From Ficedula albicollis (lineage: Eukaryota; Chordata; Aves; Passeriformes; Muscicapidae), in contig NC_021676.1 of assembly GCF_000247815.1 (NCBI RefSeq), forward strand, positions 6,567,943 to 6,631,942: 64,000 bases of DNA, in the 5' to 3' direction. Below are positions 49,701 to 64,000 of this stretch, in pieces. The translations under genes and the position numbers were made by a program. Every line of letters begins with the position of its first letter. The stretch's first letter is position 1. The notes under the pieces were generated by a model that saw only the letters and a list, made by a program, of their open reading frames with translations, did not search any database and had not been told where the DNA came from.

Positions 49701-52429
49701 CTCACTCTGCAGGGGCACCAGGAGAGCTTCTTTGAGTCCTCCTGCCCAGGAACAGGAACAATGAGCAGGGACACCCCCACATCCAGGTGGGACCACGCAC
49801 CACCCACACTCACACTGAGTGACACCCACTGCACTGAGCTCACAAGGAGCCTCCTGACCTTTGATGAACAGTTCAAAACTCATACACCCCTCACAGTGTC
49901 TGAACTCAGCCCTTCTGCGAGCACATCACTGGTCTGAGGCCAGAGAGCTGCAGCTCTGCAAGCAGGACTTTGTCAGAGAAGCTTCCCTTCAGAGGTGTCT
50001 GGAGTGGAGGCCAGCAGCTGACAGACACTGCACAGACCCCGTCACAAGCTCAGGAGAGAGGTGGATATGTTTGACAAGGTGAGGAAGACTCAGGCAGCAC
50101 CCTCCCCTGTGCTGTGCATTCCCTGGCTTTTAAGAAATGCCGTCCTGGAATGGCTCATTATCTCTGTTCCCTTCCAAGACCCAATTAATTTAAAGCATGA
50201 TAGGTTTGCTGGGATGACTCACACACCAAAGGAAAGGAGGAATGAAGATAGGACTTGAAAAGTATTGGTACATTATACATTTACTTCAAAACTCTGCCCT
50301 TTGTGCCTCTCTGACCAAAGGAAGAGATGTGACAAAGGCTAAAGGTGCCTGAGCTACAAAGGGACAGTCATGCAGAGGCTGATGGCAGCTGTAACATCCT
50401 GCTGAGTTCTTTCTGGGGACAAGTCACCCACCAGGGCCTGATTCAGGGATCTCACTGGGTGGTAAATACCTGTGTGTAGCTGTTGAGGGATATGTTCAGC
50501 TCAGAAAGCCCTGAGCTGAGGAGCTCTGGTGAAAGCTCACTCCCTCAGCTGAAATCATCCCTGTTGGGAAGAATCCCCCAGGATCTATGTGTTTGCCCAG
50601 TTTCTGAGTTTGGGAGGAATGTTCAGCCACCAGCAGCATTGGTGACAGGTTCCTTCCTGTGCCACCCCTGGGCCCAGGTGGCCCAGCCAGGGGTGCAGCT
50701 CTGCCACACAGCCCAGGGCAGCCAGGACTGGGGAGCAGCTTGGCCAGAGGACAGGGGGTGCTGAGGCTCTGCCAGATTCCTGACCAGCAGAACAACCACA
50801 GGCACCAGGGGCTGATGGTGAGGGGCACTGGGGCAGGAGCCTCTGCAAAGCTGAGATGCAGCAGCTGCTGCAGGGTCCCAGCAGGATTCCAAAAGTCCAT
50901 TGCTCTGGGTTTGCAAATGCATGGAAGCAGGAACACAGTGAGCCAGGAAAGGAGGGGCACTTCTGACAGACACTTCAGCTGAAGCATTTAAAACTTAATT
51001 TTCAGCTCATTCAGTCAAAAGAGGTTATGAAATTACAGCAATAAAATCTGAAGAGCGTCATCCAAATGGTGCTTTCCCGGGAGGTCTAAAGAGCTCAAAA
51101 AATGAAAGTACTGATTATTGTGTTTTTAAATTATAAGTTAAACTACTTTACCACCAAGGGAACAAAACATGGCCAGTAGGGTGTCCTTTCTGAAAGGGGC
51201 TCCAGGGGCAATTCTGGTTATTTTACATCCAAATTCCCTTCCAAGCAGCCTGAATAAAAGGATTAATAAGCACTGGAGAAATGTGATTTGTTGGAGCATG
51301 CAGACACATGCATGTCAGAGAAATTACCCCCTTGCTGGAAGGACCTCTCCACACAACCCCTTTGGATCCCCAGGAGGATTTCCACTGGTTTCCCCTGCAA
51401 AAGCTCTTGAAGAGACTGATCTGGGTGGGATGGTGGGCCAGCCTTGAGATGGACAGACCTGGCAGAGAGTGACTGGCTGCCCTCTGCCTGCGCAGGGCAC
51501 AAGGATGGCCACAGGATGACTTCAGGGAACTGCAGCAAGGAGGAATGGCTGGGGTGAAAGGGGCATTTCTCACTGCTGTGCAAAGCTGGAGAGTGCTGGG
51601 ATTGCTCAGGCACGTCCCTGTGCAGCCCCACACTGCCCCTCTGCCTCTGGAGCAGCCAGGCAGCACTGGGGTGACTCACCAAAATCCAGCACAGGAGAAA
51701 ACTGCAGCCTCTAAAGCTCAGTACCAGGAGCTGAACAAGAGCACTGAGGAGTGAGCTCTGGCCCTAGGATCAAGCAGCACAAAGAATTCCAGGGCCACTT
51801 GGAGACTTCAATTTCTGTAATAACTGTGGACAAGGCAGTAATTTTCCATTTCTTTACTTACTAGTGCAGAATTCTAAACAACCCAGACAAGAAATCAGCA
51901 CACAAACCACCCAGCCAGCATATGGCTGGAGAACACAGCCAGCCAGCATCCTCTGCTCCCAGCTGCAATTATCCAGCAAAACAGGCTCCCTGTGCCAGCT
52001 TTGGCTGGTTTATCTACAGAATTTTGAGCAACTTAAATGGGAACAGGCCCACAGAGTGAACTCAAGGCCCATCAATGTGTATTTCACTGCTGGGTAAAGT
52101 CAGGGCAGGTTTTTTCCTCTTCACAACAGTAATACACTATTTCTATCAAAACTTTTAAACTTAAATCCTCTGGAACTGTGATTGCAGAACAATTTCAGGA
52201 AGCAGCAAAAGCAGAAAGGATATAGCTGAAGGTATGTGCCTTCCTCTTGTCAGTTCCCTTGATCTCCAGCCACCAGCATCACTTGGCCCTTGGCCACTGG
52301 AACATCTCCTGCAGCAAAGAGACCAGGTGAGCAGTGATGGATGGGCATCAGCAGGGAGCCAGCCCAGCTCAAGGGAAAAACATGCCATTTTATTAAACCA
52401 GAAGATGAAGTTTTCACAAAAACAACCCA

Positions 52430-52468
52430 AAAACAAACAAACAAACAAACAAACAAACAAACAAACAC
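52430..52468. repeat. (AAAC)n tetranucleotide microsatellite
   Basis: About nine AAAC units in a row, with flanking A-rich sequence. Confidence 0.88.
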
Positions 52469-52615
52469 AAAACCAACTAACCTACTATTAGAGAGCTCAG
52501 CTAATAAAGCCTCCCAGACTGTCACACCCACACATCTCAGGTCACATCTCAGTCCCCCAGCTGGTTCTGGGCAGGAGTTGCTTGTTTCAGCCCAGTTACT
52601 GCCCTTAGGGTTTGG

Positions 52616-52765
52616 GTTCTGCAGGGGCTGGGCCCCTCCCTATCCAAGGTAGGAAGTATTCTTCTTGCCAGAATGAAGCTTGGCTATCTGGTTCTGCAGG
52701 GGCTGGGCCCCTCCCTATCCATGGTAGGAAGTATTCTTCTCGCCAGAATGAAGCTTGGCTATCTG
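52616..52765. repeat. 75-bp tandem duplication
   Basis: GTTCTGCAGGGGCTGGGCCC and 55 further bases occur twice (52616-52690, 52691-52765) with two substitutions that I see. No family recognised. Confidence 0.92.
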
Positions 52766-55700
52766 TGAATTTCCTGGGTTTCTCCTCGATTGAAGGAGCT
52801 CTGCTCAGGGTTCAGTACCTGTCAGAACAGAGGAGGGGCTGTTCCTCTGCTCAGGAGCTAAGGTACCTCAGGTACCAAGAGAGGATTTCTTGCTTCTGCT
52901 CAGCTTTCTTGCTCCAGGGACTGATCTAAATCACAGTCTTGTGGGGTTCCTCCCTTTCCAGGTGTAAGAGAAAGAATTACAGAAGCTCTTCTTGCTTTTG
53001 CGATGTTCAGCAAGGATAGGAGGCACAAACCCCTCAAGGCTGCTGCTGGAGCAGGCACCACAGGGCAGGGCTGGAAGGAGCAGGGATGAGGAGAGAATGC
53101 TGGCAGGGGCTGCCCATGCTTCCTGCCTGCCCTCCCCAGCACCTGCACAGTGCCCAGCACTTCTCCAAAACCCTGAAACCCTGAAACCCTGAAACCCTGA
53201 CTATGTAGCTGCAGAGCCTTTGGTAGTACAAAGAGACCCACGTGTGGAAGGGGGCTCCTTCTGGGCAAAAGTGTGGAGACCAAGGGAAATATTGCTGCTG
53301 CTGTGCTGCTGCTGTGGAGGCTTTTCCCAGGAGAAAACACAGAGAAGGATTTCAAAGCCTTCGATGTCCTCCCCCTTGGTGCTGGGACCTCCAGCAAGCC
53401 TGCCCAGATCCTCCCTGGAAACCCATTTCTCCAGTCCACAATGCTTAATTACACTGGGTGATGGATTAATTTCTGTATTTGGGGCTTATCCAACCTGGGA
53501 CTCAGATAATCTCCTTTTTTCTTGCAGTTTTTTCCTGCTGTAGATGATAACTCATTCAGGAAACTTCACCTCAAAGAAGCCACTCCTGTTAGATTTTTCC
53601 CACCTGAGGCCCTCAAGGCCATGGACATCAGGTGGATGTATCTGCCAAACATATTTTCTATTTCCTTGAGACTTTAGAGTGCCTGGGATTTAAATGCACT
53701 AATGTTCCGTGTTTTCTGTTTCCTTGATTAGCCTGGCAAGCACAGAAGCCAAACCTCTCCCAGAGGCACATGAATAGCTGCAAAGAAGGAGAATCAGGAG
53801 TCTCTCTTTGTTCACTTAAGAATTTGTGAACAAAAAACTGAAAAGGAACTGAAGAGACAGGCTTTTCCTTTTTGTATAGAGAATTCAATGCCCAGTGCTG
53901 GACTCAAAGACACGTTTTCCACTTTCTATTCAGCTCATTTATGCTAATCAACAGGGGTATAATCTAAGTGAAATGAGTGCAGGTCTGTGGCCCTGATGTG
54001 GCTTGCTGGGATGGCTGGCTTATACCAGCCTAAACTGAACTGTGGACCTGAACCCTAAAATACTCCTGTGAAGAAAACAGCCTATTGTCAGCACTGAAGA
54101 CCTCATTTGAGAGCAGAGACACACCACAGGTCTTGGGCTGGCACCTTATTTTGGAAGTCTAAGTCCTCCCATTCTGATTCAGGAATTCCTGAATTCCCTG
54201 GGAAGAGGGAAAGTACAGAATTCAGTGTTGCAATGTGTGGCAGCTGTGAACAAAGACAGCCTATATGATTCCGCTTTGCCTGCAGCTCAGGTGATAATAA
54301 AATGACAGATTCCCCACGGATCAGAAGCTCATTGATGTGCTAAAACTCAGTGTGGCTTTGGAGGCAGCTACACCCCCATCTCCTGACCACCAGCCTGTGT
54401 TTTGTACTCCAGTCAATCAGCACTGACACTGAGTGCCTTTGTTGTGACAAGGAGAGACCTTCAGCAGTGAGGCTCTTTGCCAGGTTGCTCAGTGAGCAAT
54501 CTTCTCTCTTCCCTCCTTAGAATGTGATTGGGCTTAAACACACCAACAGCTTAAAGAAAGGCTTAAAGCAGAAGACTCTGTTGTGGGTATGTGTGGGGAA
54601 ATAGGAGCAGCAAAATAATTGTACCCTGTAAATAAACCATGCCCCAAGTCTGGGGAGTTCCAGCTGTAGGTGTTGCCAGGAGCAGGGGCAGCTCAGGCTC
54701 CCGCAGCACAGCAGACAGGTACCACAGGTTCAGAGCATCCTCTCCCAGCTCAGGATTGTTCCAGACTCACCTGCAATTGCAGCCATGGGCAGCAGCCTCA
54801 GCAGAGCCCTCACTAAGGCTCAGAGCCAGAGCAAATAGATATGACTAATAGATATGACCAGAGTGAAGAACTCTTGAGCAAAATGAACCCTGACTGATAC
54901 ATGTCTGTTTGATGACGATCTGCTTCTACAGTTCTCCTTCAGGACTTCTGTTTCTTCTCCAGGACTGAATAATTCTTTTTCAATGAGCACCTCATCAACA
55001 TGCAGCTACATTCCAAAGATGAGCCGCCAGACACTTTCTGCTGGATGATATTCAAATTTCTTACATAGGCATTTTGATTCAAATGAATCCTATTCTCTAA
55101 TAAAAGCTTTGAATCAACCTGTAGCTCTCCCACTTGAAACACTGGAGCAGTCTGGAGATAAACAATGAATATTCAGAACTCCAAATCTAGGTAAGACGAT
55201 GTTTTTTTATTCACGTTTGCTAGCACCTCCTTTCTAGGAGTCCGTGCATTAAAAGAAAAGATTAAAAAGTGTAATTGTCCTCCTAGTGCCTCCCTCTGTG
55301 CTGTCCATCATCTGTTGGGGCTGCCGGGGGTCACCAGTCAAGCAGGTTCTCCAGTAACATGATGGCCTTCAGCAATCTGCTGCCTCTCTCAAAAGCTGCC
55401 CGTTACACCAGGAGAGCACAACGTGGGCTTTGATGCTGTTATCCGCCTTTGCTCCCCTGTTTATCAAACACTGAAATATGTGACACTCCTTCTGCAGGCA
55501 CTCCAAACCATCTAAGCACTCCCTTTCCACAGGGCTCAGCAATTAACACTAATCTCTGGCAATTAAACATAAGAGGAACCAGAAGACAAGGGTTCCCAGC
55601 TCTTCACAGCCTGGGAACGTGCCTTTAGAGCTGCTGCAAGAAAACTCTTCCTGGATACTCAGGCAATTTATTCCTGGGTTAGGACAGAGATTTCCTAGAA

Positions 55701-58700
55701 CCTCTTCAGATAGCTTGTAGGATTTGATTCATTAAGATGCCAGAAAAACAGCATCCCTACTCCTATGCCCTTTTGCACTGTGTTTCTTTCCCAGCCAGGA
55801 AAGACAGAGAAAAATTTCTTGAGAAATTTATAAAGATGCACAAGTTTGCAAGGATGGCCAGAGGGGACAGCTCCTGGAGCCCACCTCCCGAGCAGAAGGA
55901 CAAAGGGGGGAGGAGGCACCTCTCTGGGGATGGCTCTGCTGCTCCTTCCTATCCTCTGCCCACTGCAGCCTCATTCTCTTTGTGATCTTTAACATCCCCC
56001 GGCCTCCATGGGTTTGTTTTTCCATATCTTAGCACATGTTTGGCTTAATGCTCCCTTAGCATGAAAAACTGCATGCAGAGAGGGATGACCAAGGTCTCAG
56101 AAACAAAAAGAGAAGCTGACTGCAGCTGAGCTAATCCTTCATCAAGATGCTGTTCAAAGTGCAAAAGGATTGGGAGGCAAACCCTGAGGTTCTGAATTTT
56201 CAGGAGTTCTGAACTGGCATTTCCAAGCATCACAAAATAGTGTCCTTCCTGCATTGCAGGTAATTTGGACTATGAGGGGGAAAAAGGGCAGAATAATCTG
56301 ATGTACTGAATCCTCACAGGACTGCAGTGACACTCAGGGAAGGGAGAGCTGTGGAACAGCCTGACCAGCAACAGAGGAGAAAGAAGAATAGGAGGATTCC
56401 CTGGAGGGAGAAACCACTTCACAACCCTGAAAAGCAGACTAGAATAGGCAATTATACTGATATGGCAGCAAATTAGGCTTTTAGGTGCAAAGTGAAGCCT
56501 AAACTCCTGAAATCCTTAAGTGCTTCAAGATCTGGGGACTGGAACTTCAGCCACATCCCTGTGAGGAGCAGAGCCCCTGCCCAGTGTGGGCACCAAGCTG
56601 GAGGAGGCCAGAAACACAGAGCAGACACAACCAGACCCCACTGTGCCCCAGCTCCCCACAGCCCAGAGGAATCAGTTCTGGATGCAGACCCACCAGATCC
56701 CTGCACTCACAGAGCCCAGACCTTCCCAAACCTCCTGGGCTCAGCCCTACACAAACCTCCTGGGCTTGGGTGCTAAAACCACCATTCCAAGGGTAGTTCT
56801 GGAGGTTTATTAAGCACCCAACAGTTCATGCACAAACCCCAGCACAGCCAATGCAGCCAGGAGCACACAGGGATTTGCTGCCCCTCAAATATCCTTTTCC
56901 AGTGGTATAAATAAGATCCACTGAGCTCCAGGCTTCTTCATTTATGCTCCTCCTGAAGCTGGAGCTTACTGAGGATGTGGATGATTCTCTAGCCTACACC
57001 ATATCATGCAGCACAAACCTGCTCACAGATTCTAAGCCTGTGAAGAATTATCCAGCCCTCAGAAAATGCTGCACAATCTGTCCTATCCTGACTTTCTTGC
57101 TCCTCCAGCAAATCACTCTGCAATTTCCTGCTGTACAGTGCTAAAATAGAAGGGAAATTGTTTCCTTATGAATCAGCACAACCAGCATTTTTTGCGTGTT
57201 TGATCTGGCTGAGTAATTTTTTCTTAGGAGAGAGAAAATAGTGCCCATGATCCTGTGAAACATCCGTGGTCAAACACCCGTACATCCAAGGGAAAGTGAG
57301 CGACTCTGGACTTGGCAGCCAAATATGGAGAGGCAATGTTATTTCTTCATCTGTCATTGAGGGGACCCTGTGGGATCTGCTGGGGTGCACAGGCAGCATC
57401 TCCTGGTCCCAGGGGAGTGAAGCAGAGCGCATCACTGGGGCAGCACTGTGTCAGTTTGCCACACACGCTGCTCTGCATGCTCCCACTCTGGGAAGGGGGC
57501 CAGTGGTGACACAGCCAGGAGAGTTCAGCATTGCAGACAGACCATCACTGCTCTGCTCCTTGTGTTTGGGAAGTTTGGAGTTGCTGTAGAGACACAGAAC
57601 AGGATGTGACATGACAACTCCTCTGCCTATGACCTTAAAAAAGACTTATTTTTATTAACAAGGAATGCACGCAGACAAATATTCCTCTGCTGCTGGCAGC
57701 CGTCTGTGCGGCTTGGCAGGCATCACATCCCAGGGAGTGGGAGGGCAGGGGGATGGACAGAGCTCAGCTGGGTCACCCCTGATACAAGGCACAGACACTC
57801 TTGCTCCCGGTGCCAACTGGAGGTCGGTGGAGCTGCCTTGGGGACACTCCTTTGTGGGGCTGGGTGCCCTCGTGGTGTCAGAGCCAGGTTCTCCCCCTAC
57901 AGCAGCTTCCCCAAAAGAGTTTCCAGACAGAGCGTGATGGAGGACCCCACAGGTCCCTGCTCAGGACAAAGCTTTTCCTCCAGCCTCTTCACAGCAGCTC
58001 AGTGTTAAAAAGCCCGACGTGGAGCATCCCTAGCCCTGACAAGGATCCAGCTGCATCTGTCCCTGCAGAGCCATGTTTGGAGGTCCGTGGCCAGTCTCAC
58101 AACAGGCACTTTGTCTGTGAGATTGAGTCTCTTGCAGTTGCAGCAATCCACAAGGAATTGTGAGTGCCATAGGAGAGATTGATAATTCCTCTTTCTGAGC
58201 AAACATGTTTGACACAAGCTTAAAGGGCTTTTAAAACACTGATCAAAAAGAAGCTGTAATTCATTACTGGAAGCTGGAATTAATTACTGCTATAATCACA
58301 TTAACCAGAGAATGCACATTCTTTTCAGGGAGTGATCAGGAGTGCTGACAGGTAAAACAGTTAAGCTCAAGAGTGTGGAATTACCCTTTTCTTCAGTAAG
58401 ACCAGAGACAGAAGAAGACACAGATTCATCTGAAGCTTCTCATGTCCTTTAGCTTTCTGTCCCCCCTCCAGGACATCCCCAGTTTCTGCCCTCTCTCCAA
58501 AGCTGGCCATGCTGAACCATCCAGTCACTCTCACCTGGATCACCCTGGGATCCCATCCAAATGAGCTCAGGCTCTCCGCAGTGCTATTTGAAAGGTCAGG
58601 ATCTGACTCATGACTCCAGTATGGTGATATTTTTGGCTCTGCTTTAATCATTTTCTCCTGTATGTCTCATGCGCTGCCTGCCAGAAACCCTTGTCCTCCC

Positions 58701-61700
58701 AATTATGGTGAAAATAGATAATTAGTAATAGCCTAATTCAGGAACTACTTGGAATTATTGACGAAGAGACTCTAGTCCAACAATATGAATTCTTCATTTA
58801 TCTTTTCCACTTCAGTGCTGGCACAGGGATAAATGCTGGGCCAGGCTTTCCAAGGGAGACGCTTGTTGGCGCTGGGAAGGTTTATGTTAGAATCCTGACG
58901 TGTAATGCTAACATGCTGGTGCAAAAAGGGAGATGAAGCCCGTCACTAGGATCCCTGGTGTTGCCCTGGGTCTCCTCTCAACTCCCAGTGACAGAAGTCT
59001 TTTCTGTGCTCTGCAAAACATTCTGCTCCCCAAACCTTGTGCTCTTGCCACGCCAGCCACAGGCATTCCAGATCATATGAACTCCCAAATCTTTCTGACG
59101 TTAATTTGTGTTCCTCAGTCTAGACTCATCATGTCCAACTATTTCATTCCTGAGATCCCAAACATTTCAAAACTGCATTTCCTCTGCAGAAGTTTTATTC
59201 CACATAAATATTGTTTTTAATGTCTCATCTGAAAAATATTAATTCATACTCAGCCCTCCTGTGAAGCAGAGAAATTGCTTCATCATTAACCTAACTTTAT
59301 GGAAAGAAAAGAGAGGAAGAATGATTTGCTGAGGGCAAGGAGGGAAAATTGGTATTAACATGGGAATGAGAGCTCAAAGGTTCCATCTCTGAGCCATCCC
59401 TCTCCTCAGTGAAGCAGTGCCAGGCATCCATTTTTGGGTGGCCAGCAGAGACATACATGGCACTTAGCTCACATCTGCTCTTCTGTTTCATTCCACACAA
59501 CCTGTTCAATAAACACCAGGGTTGCCCAGGCACCAGAACAACAAAGGAAGCCACCCTGCCTTCCCTCCCTTGTCTGCCCTACAGCAGCATCCCTTCAGAG
59601 TCCCTGCACTCAGTGCCCCATTTCCTCAGCCTGAAGATGACACCCAGACCCTGCAGAGGGAGAACACCCTCTGGCCCTCACCTGGGGCCAGTAACTGGGC
59701 TTTGTCCTAACACTGGCCGCCACTGCAGGGGCAGCTGGGGCAGATTCAACAGCCTGGGCACCAACACGTTTACCACAGGCACCACGGGCACTGCCACACC
59801 CTGGACACCACTGTGTGCCACGGGCACTGCTGCACACTCCATGGGCATCACAGGGCTCTGCCACATCTGTGGAAACACACTGGCACAAACCCTGACATCA
59901 CACCAGGGTGAAACTAACTCTGCCTCGACAGCATCCTGGCTGTGACAGGGGAACAGACCTTGCTGTGCCCTGAAGGCAGGGCTTTCTCAGCTGGTTTTAT
60001 TTTTACCAAGTGACATGTCTGACCCGCAGAGGGGTGACCTAGTCCCAGCTGTTGCATGGCTGAGCCACAACAAACATGCCAACAGCACTTGACACTGCCA
60101 CAAAACAGCCTTCCCCCTTTTTAATGGTACATGTACTGGAAACTCCTATCTTGACTAGCAGGAGCTCAGACTGCCCAACACTCCATCTCAGCATGGGGAG
60201 GTGTTAGGAAAGATATTTTTGAAGTTCTGGACAAGCTCAATCAGTGAAGTGCAATTACTACGAAAAGCTCTTCATGTAGAAGATAAATTTCGCTGTGCAC
60301 ACAGGATCCTGCACTCCCCAGTCAGAACCAAGATATAAAGCAGAGCACACATCAGGGGACTTGCTTTCCTGATACTAATGCCTCAGGTATTTATTGAGGC
60401 TTGGGAGAAGGGACAGTGATCTGACTGACACTGCATTTTCCTTTTCTCTTTCTGTCCCCTGTAAATGCATGTGGGTTTTATGGAAGAACAGGAAACTGGA
60501 GTTATTAGAAGTCACCATAGAGGCAACTTGATGGTTGGAGATTTTTATTTTGGAGGAGACTATGTCTCTACTGCAGTTTTCCTGGTCTTCTGAATATGTG
60601 TTGAATTTTCCAATAGATGTGTCCATTAAAATAATTATTTTGTCTGTAGCCCAAAGTATGACTTTATCAACAAAAACTCCTCTGCCAAGAGCCCTTGTCA
60701 GCTGCCTGACTGATTGCTGAAGGCTAGGCACAATTAATGAGACTGCCAATATTCAGAACTCCTGCATGACCAGGGCAAGAGGAAGTAGTCAAGACATAAA
60801 ATGCTTTTTCCACCCAAGAGGTAAAAGTTAAAATAGCACTAATAATAGCAGAATGGGGTTGCAGCAGCCTCCCATTCCCAGGCTACCAAGAAACCCAAAC
60901 ACATAATTCATAGCTGTTTGGGGATCATTTTAAAACACTTCAATTTGTGTCGAGCAATTTGCAGAAATCTGGGTAAGACTCCAAGAAAGACAGGCTTTCC
61001 TGATAATTCTTTGATTGCTTTGTGATTTTCCATGTTTAAACAGCAGCACAGAGCAGCACTCAGGCTGTTGGTGGTCCTGGGGACACCTGGCTGGAGCACA
61101 GTGAGGGGACACAGGGCAGGGTACCAGCACAGGCTGAAGAGCACTGCCCTGCATGGGAATCCTGCTCCTCCACCTGTTTCCTCTGCAGGTGGCTCTGCCT
61201 GGAGACAGCAAAGGCTGAACACTGGATGCAGAGCAGAGTCCAGGCTTCCATTTTACCAAACACAAAGCTTTTCACTGCCAAACCTGCCAGATGTCCCTCT
61301 CCCTGGATAAGTGCCCATGAAGCTGGGACAAGCAGGAGAGGAACTCTGGAGCTGGGCTTAGAAAAGCAAGTTTTGATCCTTGCCAAGGTCTCAGACGTGG
61401 TGCCATGCACATTCCTGTGAATGACTGCATTTCTCAGTGCTTCCTGTGTTCCTCGGTGCCTCCTGTGGGGTTTGTGGGGTTGTGAGTGCCTGCTTAGCCC
61501 CACTTGCAGCTGATGCATCTCCCCCTATTTTGGTAATGGTGGTGAACAGAGCTGAGCAGCTCCCTGCTGAACTGAGGAACCAATTATTGTTTCAGGTGAT
61601 TTTTAACTTACACACACCATTGAAGCAGAACAATTTCCACAGGAAGGCCTGTGCTTCAAACAGTCTTTCCATGTGTGCAGGCAAGGGTGTTCTTGGAGGA

Positions 61701-64000
61701 GGGGGGTACAACTGGCCAAAGCCCTTCAGCTCAGGAGGAGCTATTCCCACCAAGGAGGAAGCCTTCCACTTGCTGGGCAAGGATTTAATTGCGTGGTTTC
61801 GAGACACACATAGCTCTGAGGATCACTCCAGGTCTGGTCTGGCATCCCCTCTGAGAGTCTGCCTGACCAACTTCCTCAAACACACTGGTGGAAGAACGTC
61901 TTTTCTGTGTCCTATCCAGTTACTGACTTCCCAAGCACACTGCCTCTTTCCAGAGCACATGGCTTATATGGGAAAACAGAGGGGGTTTTGGGAGCAATTG
62001 GAGAGGCAGCTTTTGATGGCTAGAGCTTTTAGAGATTGCTCCTGTGGTTGTAATAGTCCCTCAAGTTGGATGATGACACATACCTAAGGGTGTCAGCCAG
62101 CCCCGCTCCTGGCTCTTTAAGCCCCGGTCTGAAATGCTACACTTTAGAAATATGATGGTTTGGACAACTTTAATCAGTGAGTCAATTCCGGATTATCAGC
62201 CCACAGAGGGAGGATACTGACTATCCCTCAAAAATTAGCAACCAGCAAGCTCTTTCTTTTGATGAATGTTATTTTAAAGAGTCAGCTCACTTCTTTGCTC
62301 CAAGAACACTTCCCATTAATCACTGCACAGGAACATTGTGACCTCCTCCCCCAATGGCTTTCTGCCCAGGATGACTAGTTCAGCATGATCAGAAAAGAGG
62401 GAGAGGAGCTGGAGAAGATTTGATCCCACCAAAGATGTGGGGAAGTACGTGTCAGTATCAAAAAGTCACTTCAAGGGATGGGATAGATGGGAAGCAGCAT
62501 GCCAGTGCTCACAAGACTTCCAGACCCAAAAAGTATTAGAAAACAACTAAACTTTAGCCTCCTTCAAGTAAAAAAGAAAAAACAAATAGTGGGAATGGTC
62601 CTGTGCCAAGACATGAGCAGTTCAGAGGTTCAGAGCCTGGGCTGAGCAGGCTCCCGTTGCCTCATCTGACAGATCTCCCTGATTGCCACACACCCTCACA
62701 ATTTCCAATGAGCTGTGCTCATTGCTATGACCAGTGCTGTCTCACCAGTACCTAACCCCTGCAGTGCTGCAGCGAGTGCCTCAGCAAAGTGCCTCTGTTG
62801 TTCTCCACCAGCTGTGACTTACTCAGAATGAGCACCAGTTAAACAGATCATGAGAACAGATAAAGCTGCTTCAAGTTCCTTCATAGGGCTTGGACTTCAC
62901 AGTTTCTAGAAACTGAAAGAATCTGTGATTACTCTTAACATAAAGTTAGTGATACCAGAGAAGAGCCTCTGGGTATGACTGAGCAGGGAAAAATACCCAG
63001 AAGCATCAATTCAGTGAATATTTACTCTAATTTGCAAGGCTCCATGAAAGGGTGGTCTGCAATAATAGTGCAAAAGGTATACTTCTTAATTTGCTACTGG
63101 AAAATATTTTTCAGCCAAGATTTTTAAAATTTCAGATTGATAGTGTTAGCTTGTATTTTAAGCTAAAACATTTTGATTTTCCCATGGCAATTGGCAAATC
63201 CTTTTGCTGGCTGGATCTCCTGTGAAACTGAATTTTTCCATAAAATACTTTTGGAAGTTTGTCTGACTGACAGCTGTCCTACTGGCATCACAGACTCTCT
63301 TCTTTTATCCCTGTCATCTCATTCCTTGTGGCTAAATTATCTCAGGGGTTTTGGAAAACTGGTTAAAAGCTCCCAGCAGAGGAGCAGCAGAACCCCTGGG
63401 ATCCCTTCCTTCACCCCACATGGTGATTTTAGATCATGATCATCTCCAGCAGGCAGTGCTGAAATAACAGTCTGCTGAAGGGAACAGGTTCTCCTTTTCA
63501 GCCAGGGCCTCTGGGAGCTCTTCTCTGTTGTGTGTTTGCTTGGGTTTCAGGCAGGTAAAGAATTTACAAAAAATTATAGCTGTAATCTTTCTTTATCCAG
63601 AGGCAGAAGTTTATGTTTTCCACTTAATATTTCTAGAAATGGCAGGAATAACTGTTGAAGAAAACTGCCTGTTTTCAGAAAAAGAGAGGAACTCTTCAGA
63701 TTGGAAGTTATTTTTGCTTTCTTTAAACACACCTGCCAAGTTCTAGCTTTCCTTTCTTTTCAACTTCATTTTAAAAACTGCCATTCTTCTCAAAAGAAGC
63801 ACAACAATTTGACAATTGAAGCAAAATGATCAGGTTACCTTCCAGCCCCAGCAGTGAGTCCTGGGATGGCAGCCAGCCCTCCTCAGCTGGGAGCAATACA
63901 CCAAAGAACATCCCTAATCCCAGGAAGAGGCTCCCAGAACATGCCCAGCCTGGTTCTCGAGGACACAGGGAAAGGCAAATGGTCCTTGAATTTCACTTAG
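52766..64000. other. Gene-free sequence to the end of the window
   Basis: Moderate GC, almost free of tandem arrays and without recognised CR1 copies. Short open frames up to 216 codons (61437-62087, + strand) have no recognisable family, no splice context and unexceptional composition. No polyadenylation-terminated transcript or RNA gene is evident. Confidence 0.35.
53169..53200. repeat. Octanucleotide CCCTGAAA tandem, four copies
   Basis: Short perfect 8-bp repeat. No further significance is evident. Confidence 0.85.

Larger units (their letters stand above)
46521..52615. other. Gene-free sequence
   Basis: No gene, RNA or CR1 copy is recognised. Small simple repeats are present: an alternating TA/CA tract at 46684-46711, a TTC run near 49159-49170 and (AAAC)n at 52430-52468. 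Confidence 0.35.

Noticed and set aside
59409..59945. 178-codon Thr/Gly-rich frame
   Set aside because: Low-complexity ACGGGCACTGCC-type sequence explains the composition. No family resemblance.
61437..62087. 216-codon open frame on the + strand
   Set aside because: The longest non-repetitive frame in the right part, but it matches no family I know and has no splice or promoter context. Chance is sufficient.

Overview
The window is vertebrate nuclear DNA, almost certainly from a bird. Coding exons are small and bounded by GT/AG splice sites. The interspersed repeats are 3' ends of CR1 LINEs, the dominant avian retrotransposon. Both recognisable genes have clear vertebrate orthologues. EDA2R lies near the androgen receptor on human Xq; from general knowledge the matching avian block is chicken chromosome 4, or 4A in songbirds. 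That placement is inference, since nothing in the window proves species or chromosome.

Layout. 1-18.2 kb is gene-free by my reading. It holds four CR1 fragments, a perfect 0.9 kb GGAGA pentanucleotide tract, a 507-bp tandem duplication that runs into a CTAACCA-rich array, a 32-bp minisatellite with a 64-bp higher-order period, a 1,824-nt poly-C run, a 656-bp tandem duplication and a 50-bp minisatellite of 41 copies. 18.7-23.1 kb is EDA2R on the + strand: eight coding exons that splice in frame to a 495-residue TNF-receptor-family protein ending in a death-domain-like module. A 32-bp minisatellite begins 30 bp after its stop codon. A plausible polyadenylation signal lies at 27.70 kb. 27.7-37.7 kb is intergenic, with an array carrying CAGGTGAG every 20 bp and an LTR-like segment. 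37.7-43.4 kb is a GPR83-like G-protein-coupled receptor on the - strand: four coding exons, 412 residues. 43.9-46.2 kb is a CACACCCCGCACC-type array with three long poly-C runs, next to a CpG island at 46.2-46.5 kb. 46.5-64 kb shows no gene I can support.

The two genes are convergent (EDA2R +, GPR83L -) and share no evident pathway. EDA2R is a membrane receptor for ectodysplasin A2 signalling through TRAFs. GPR83L is an orphan-like peptide-type rhodopsin-family receptor.

The most notable points are the death domain on EDA2R, which shorter mammalian EDA2R lacks, and the concentration of perfect tandem arrays and poly-C tracts (about 13 kb by addition) in the first 46 kb. The longest poly-C runs may be consensus or assembly artefacts. 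All coordinates were read by eye; no alignment or search was run.
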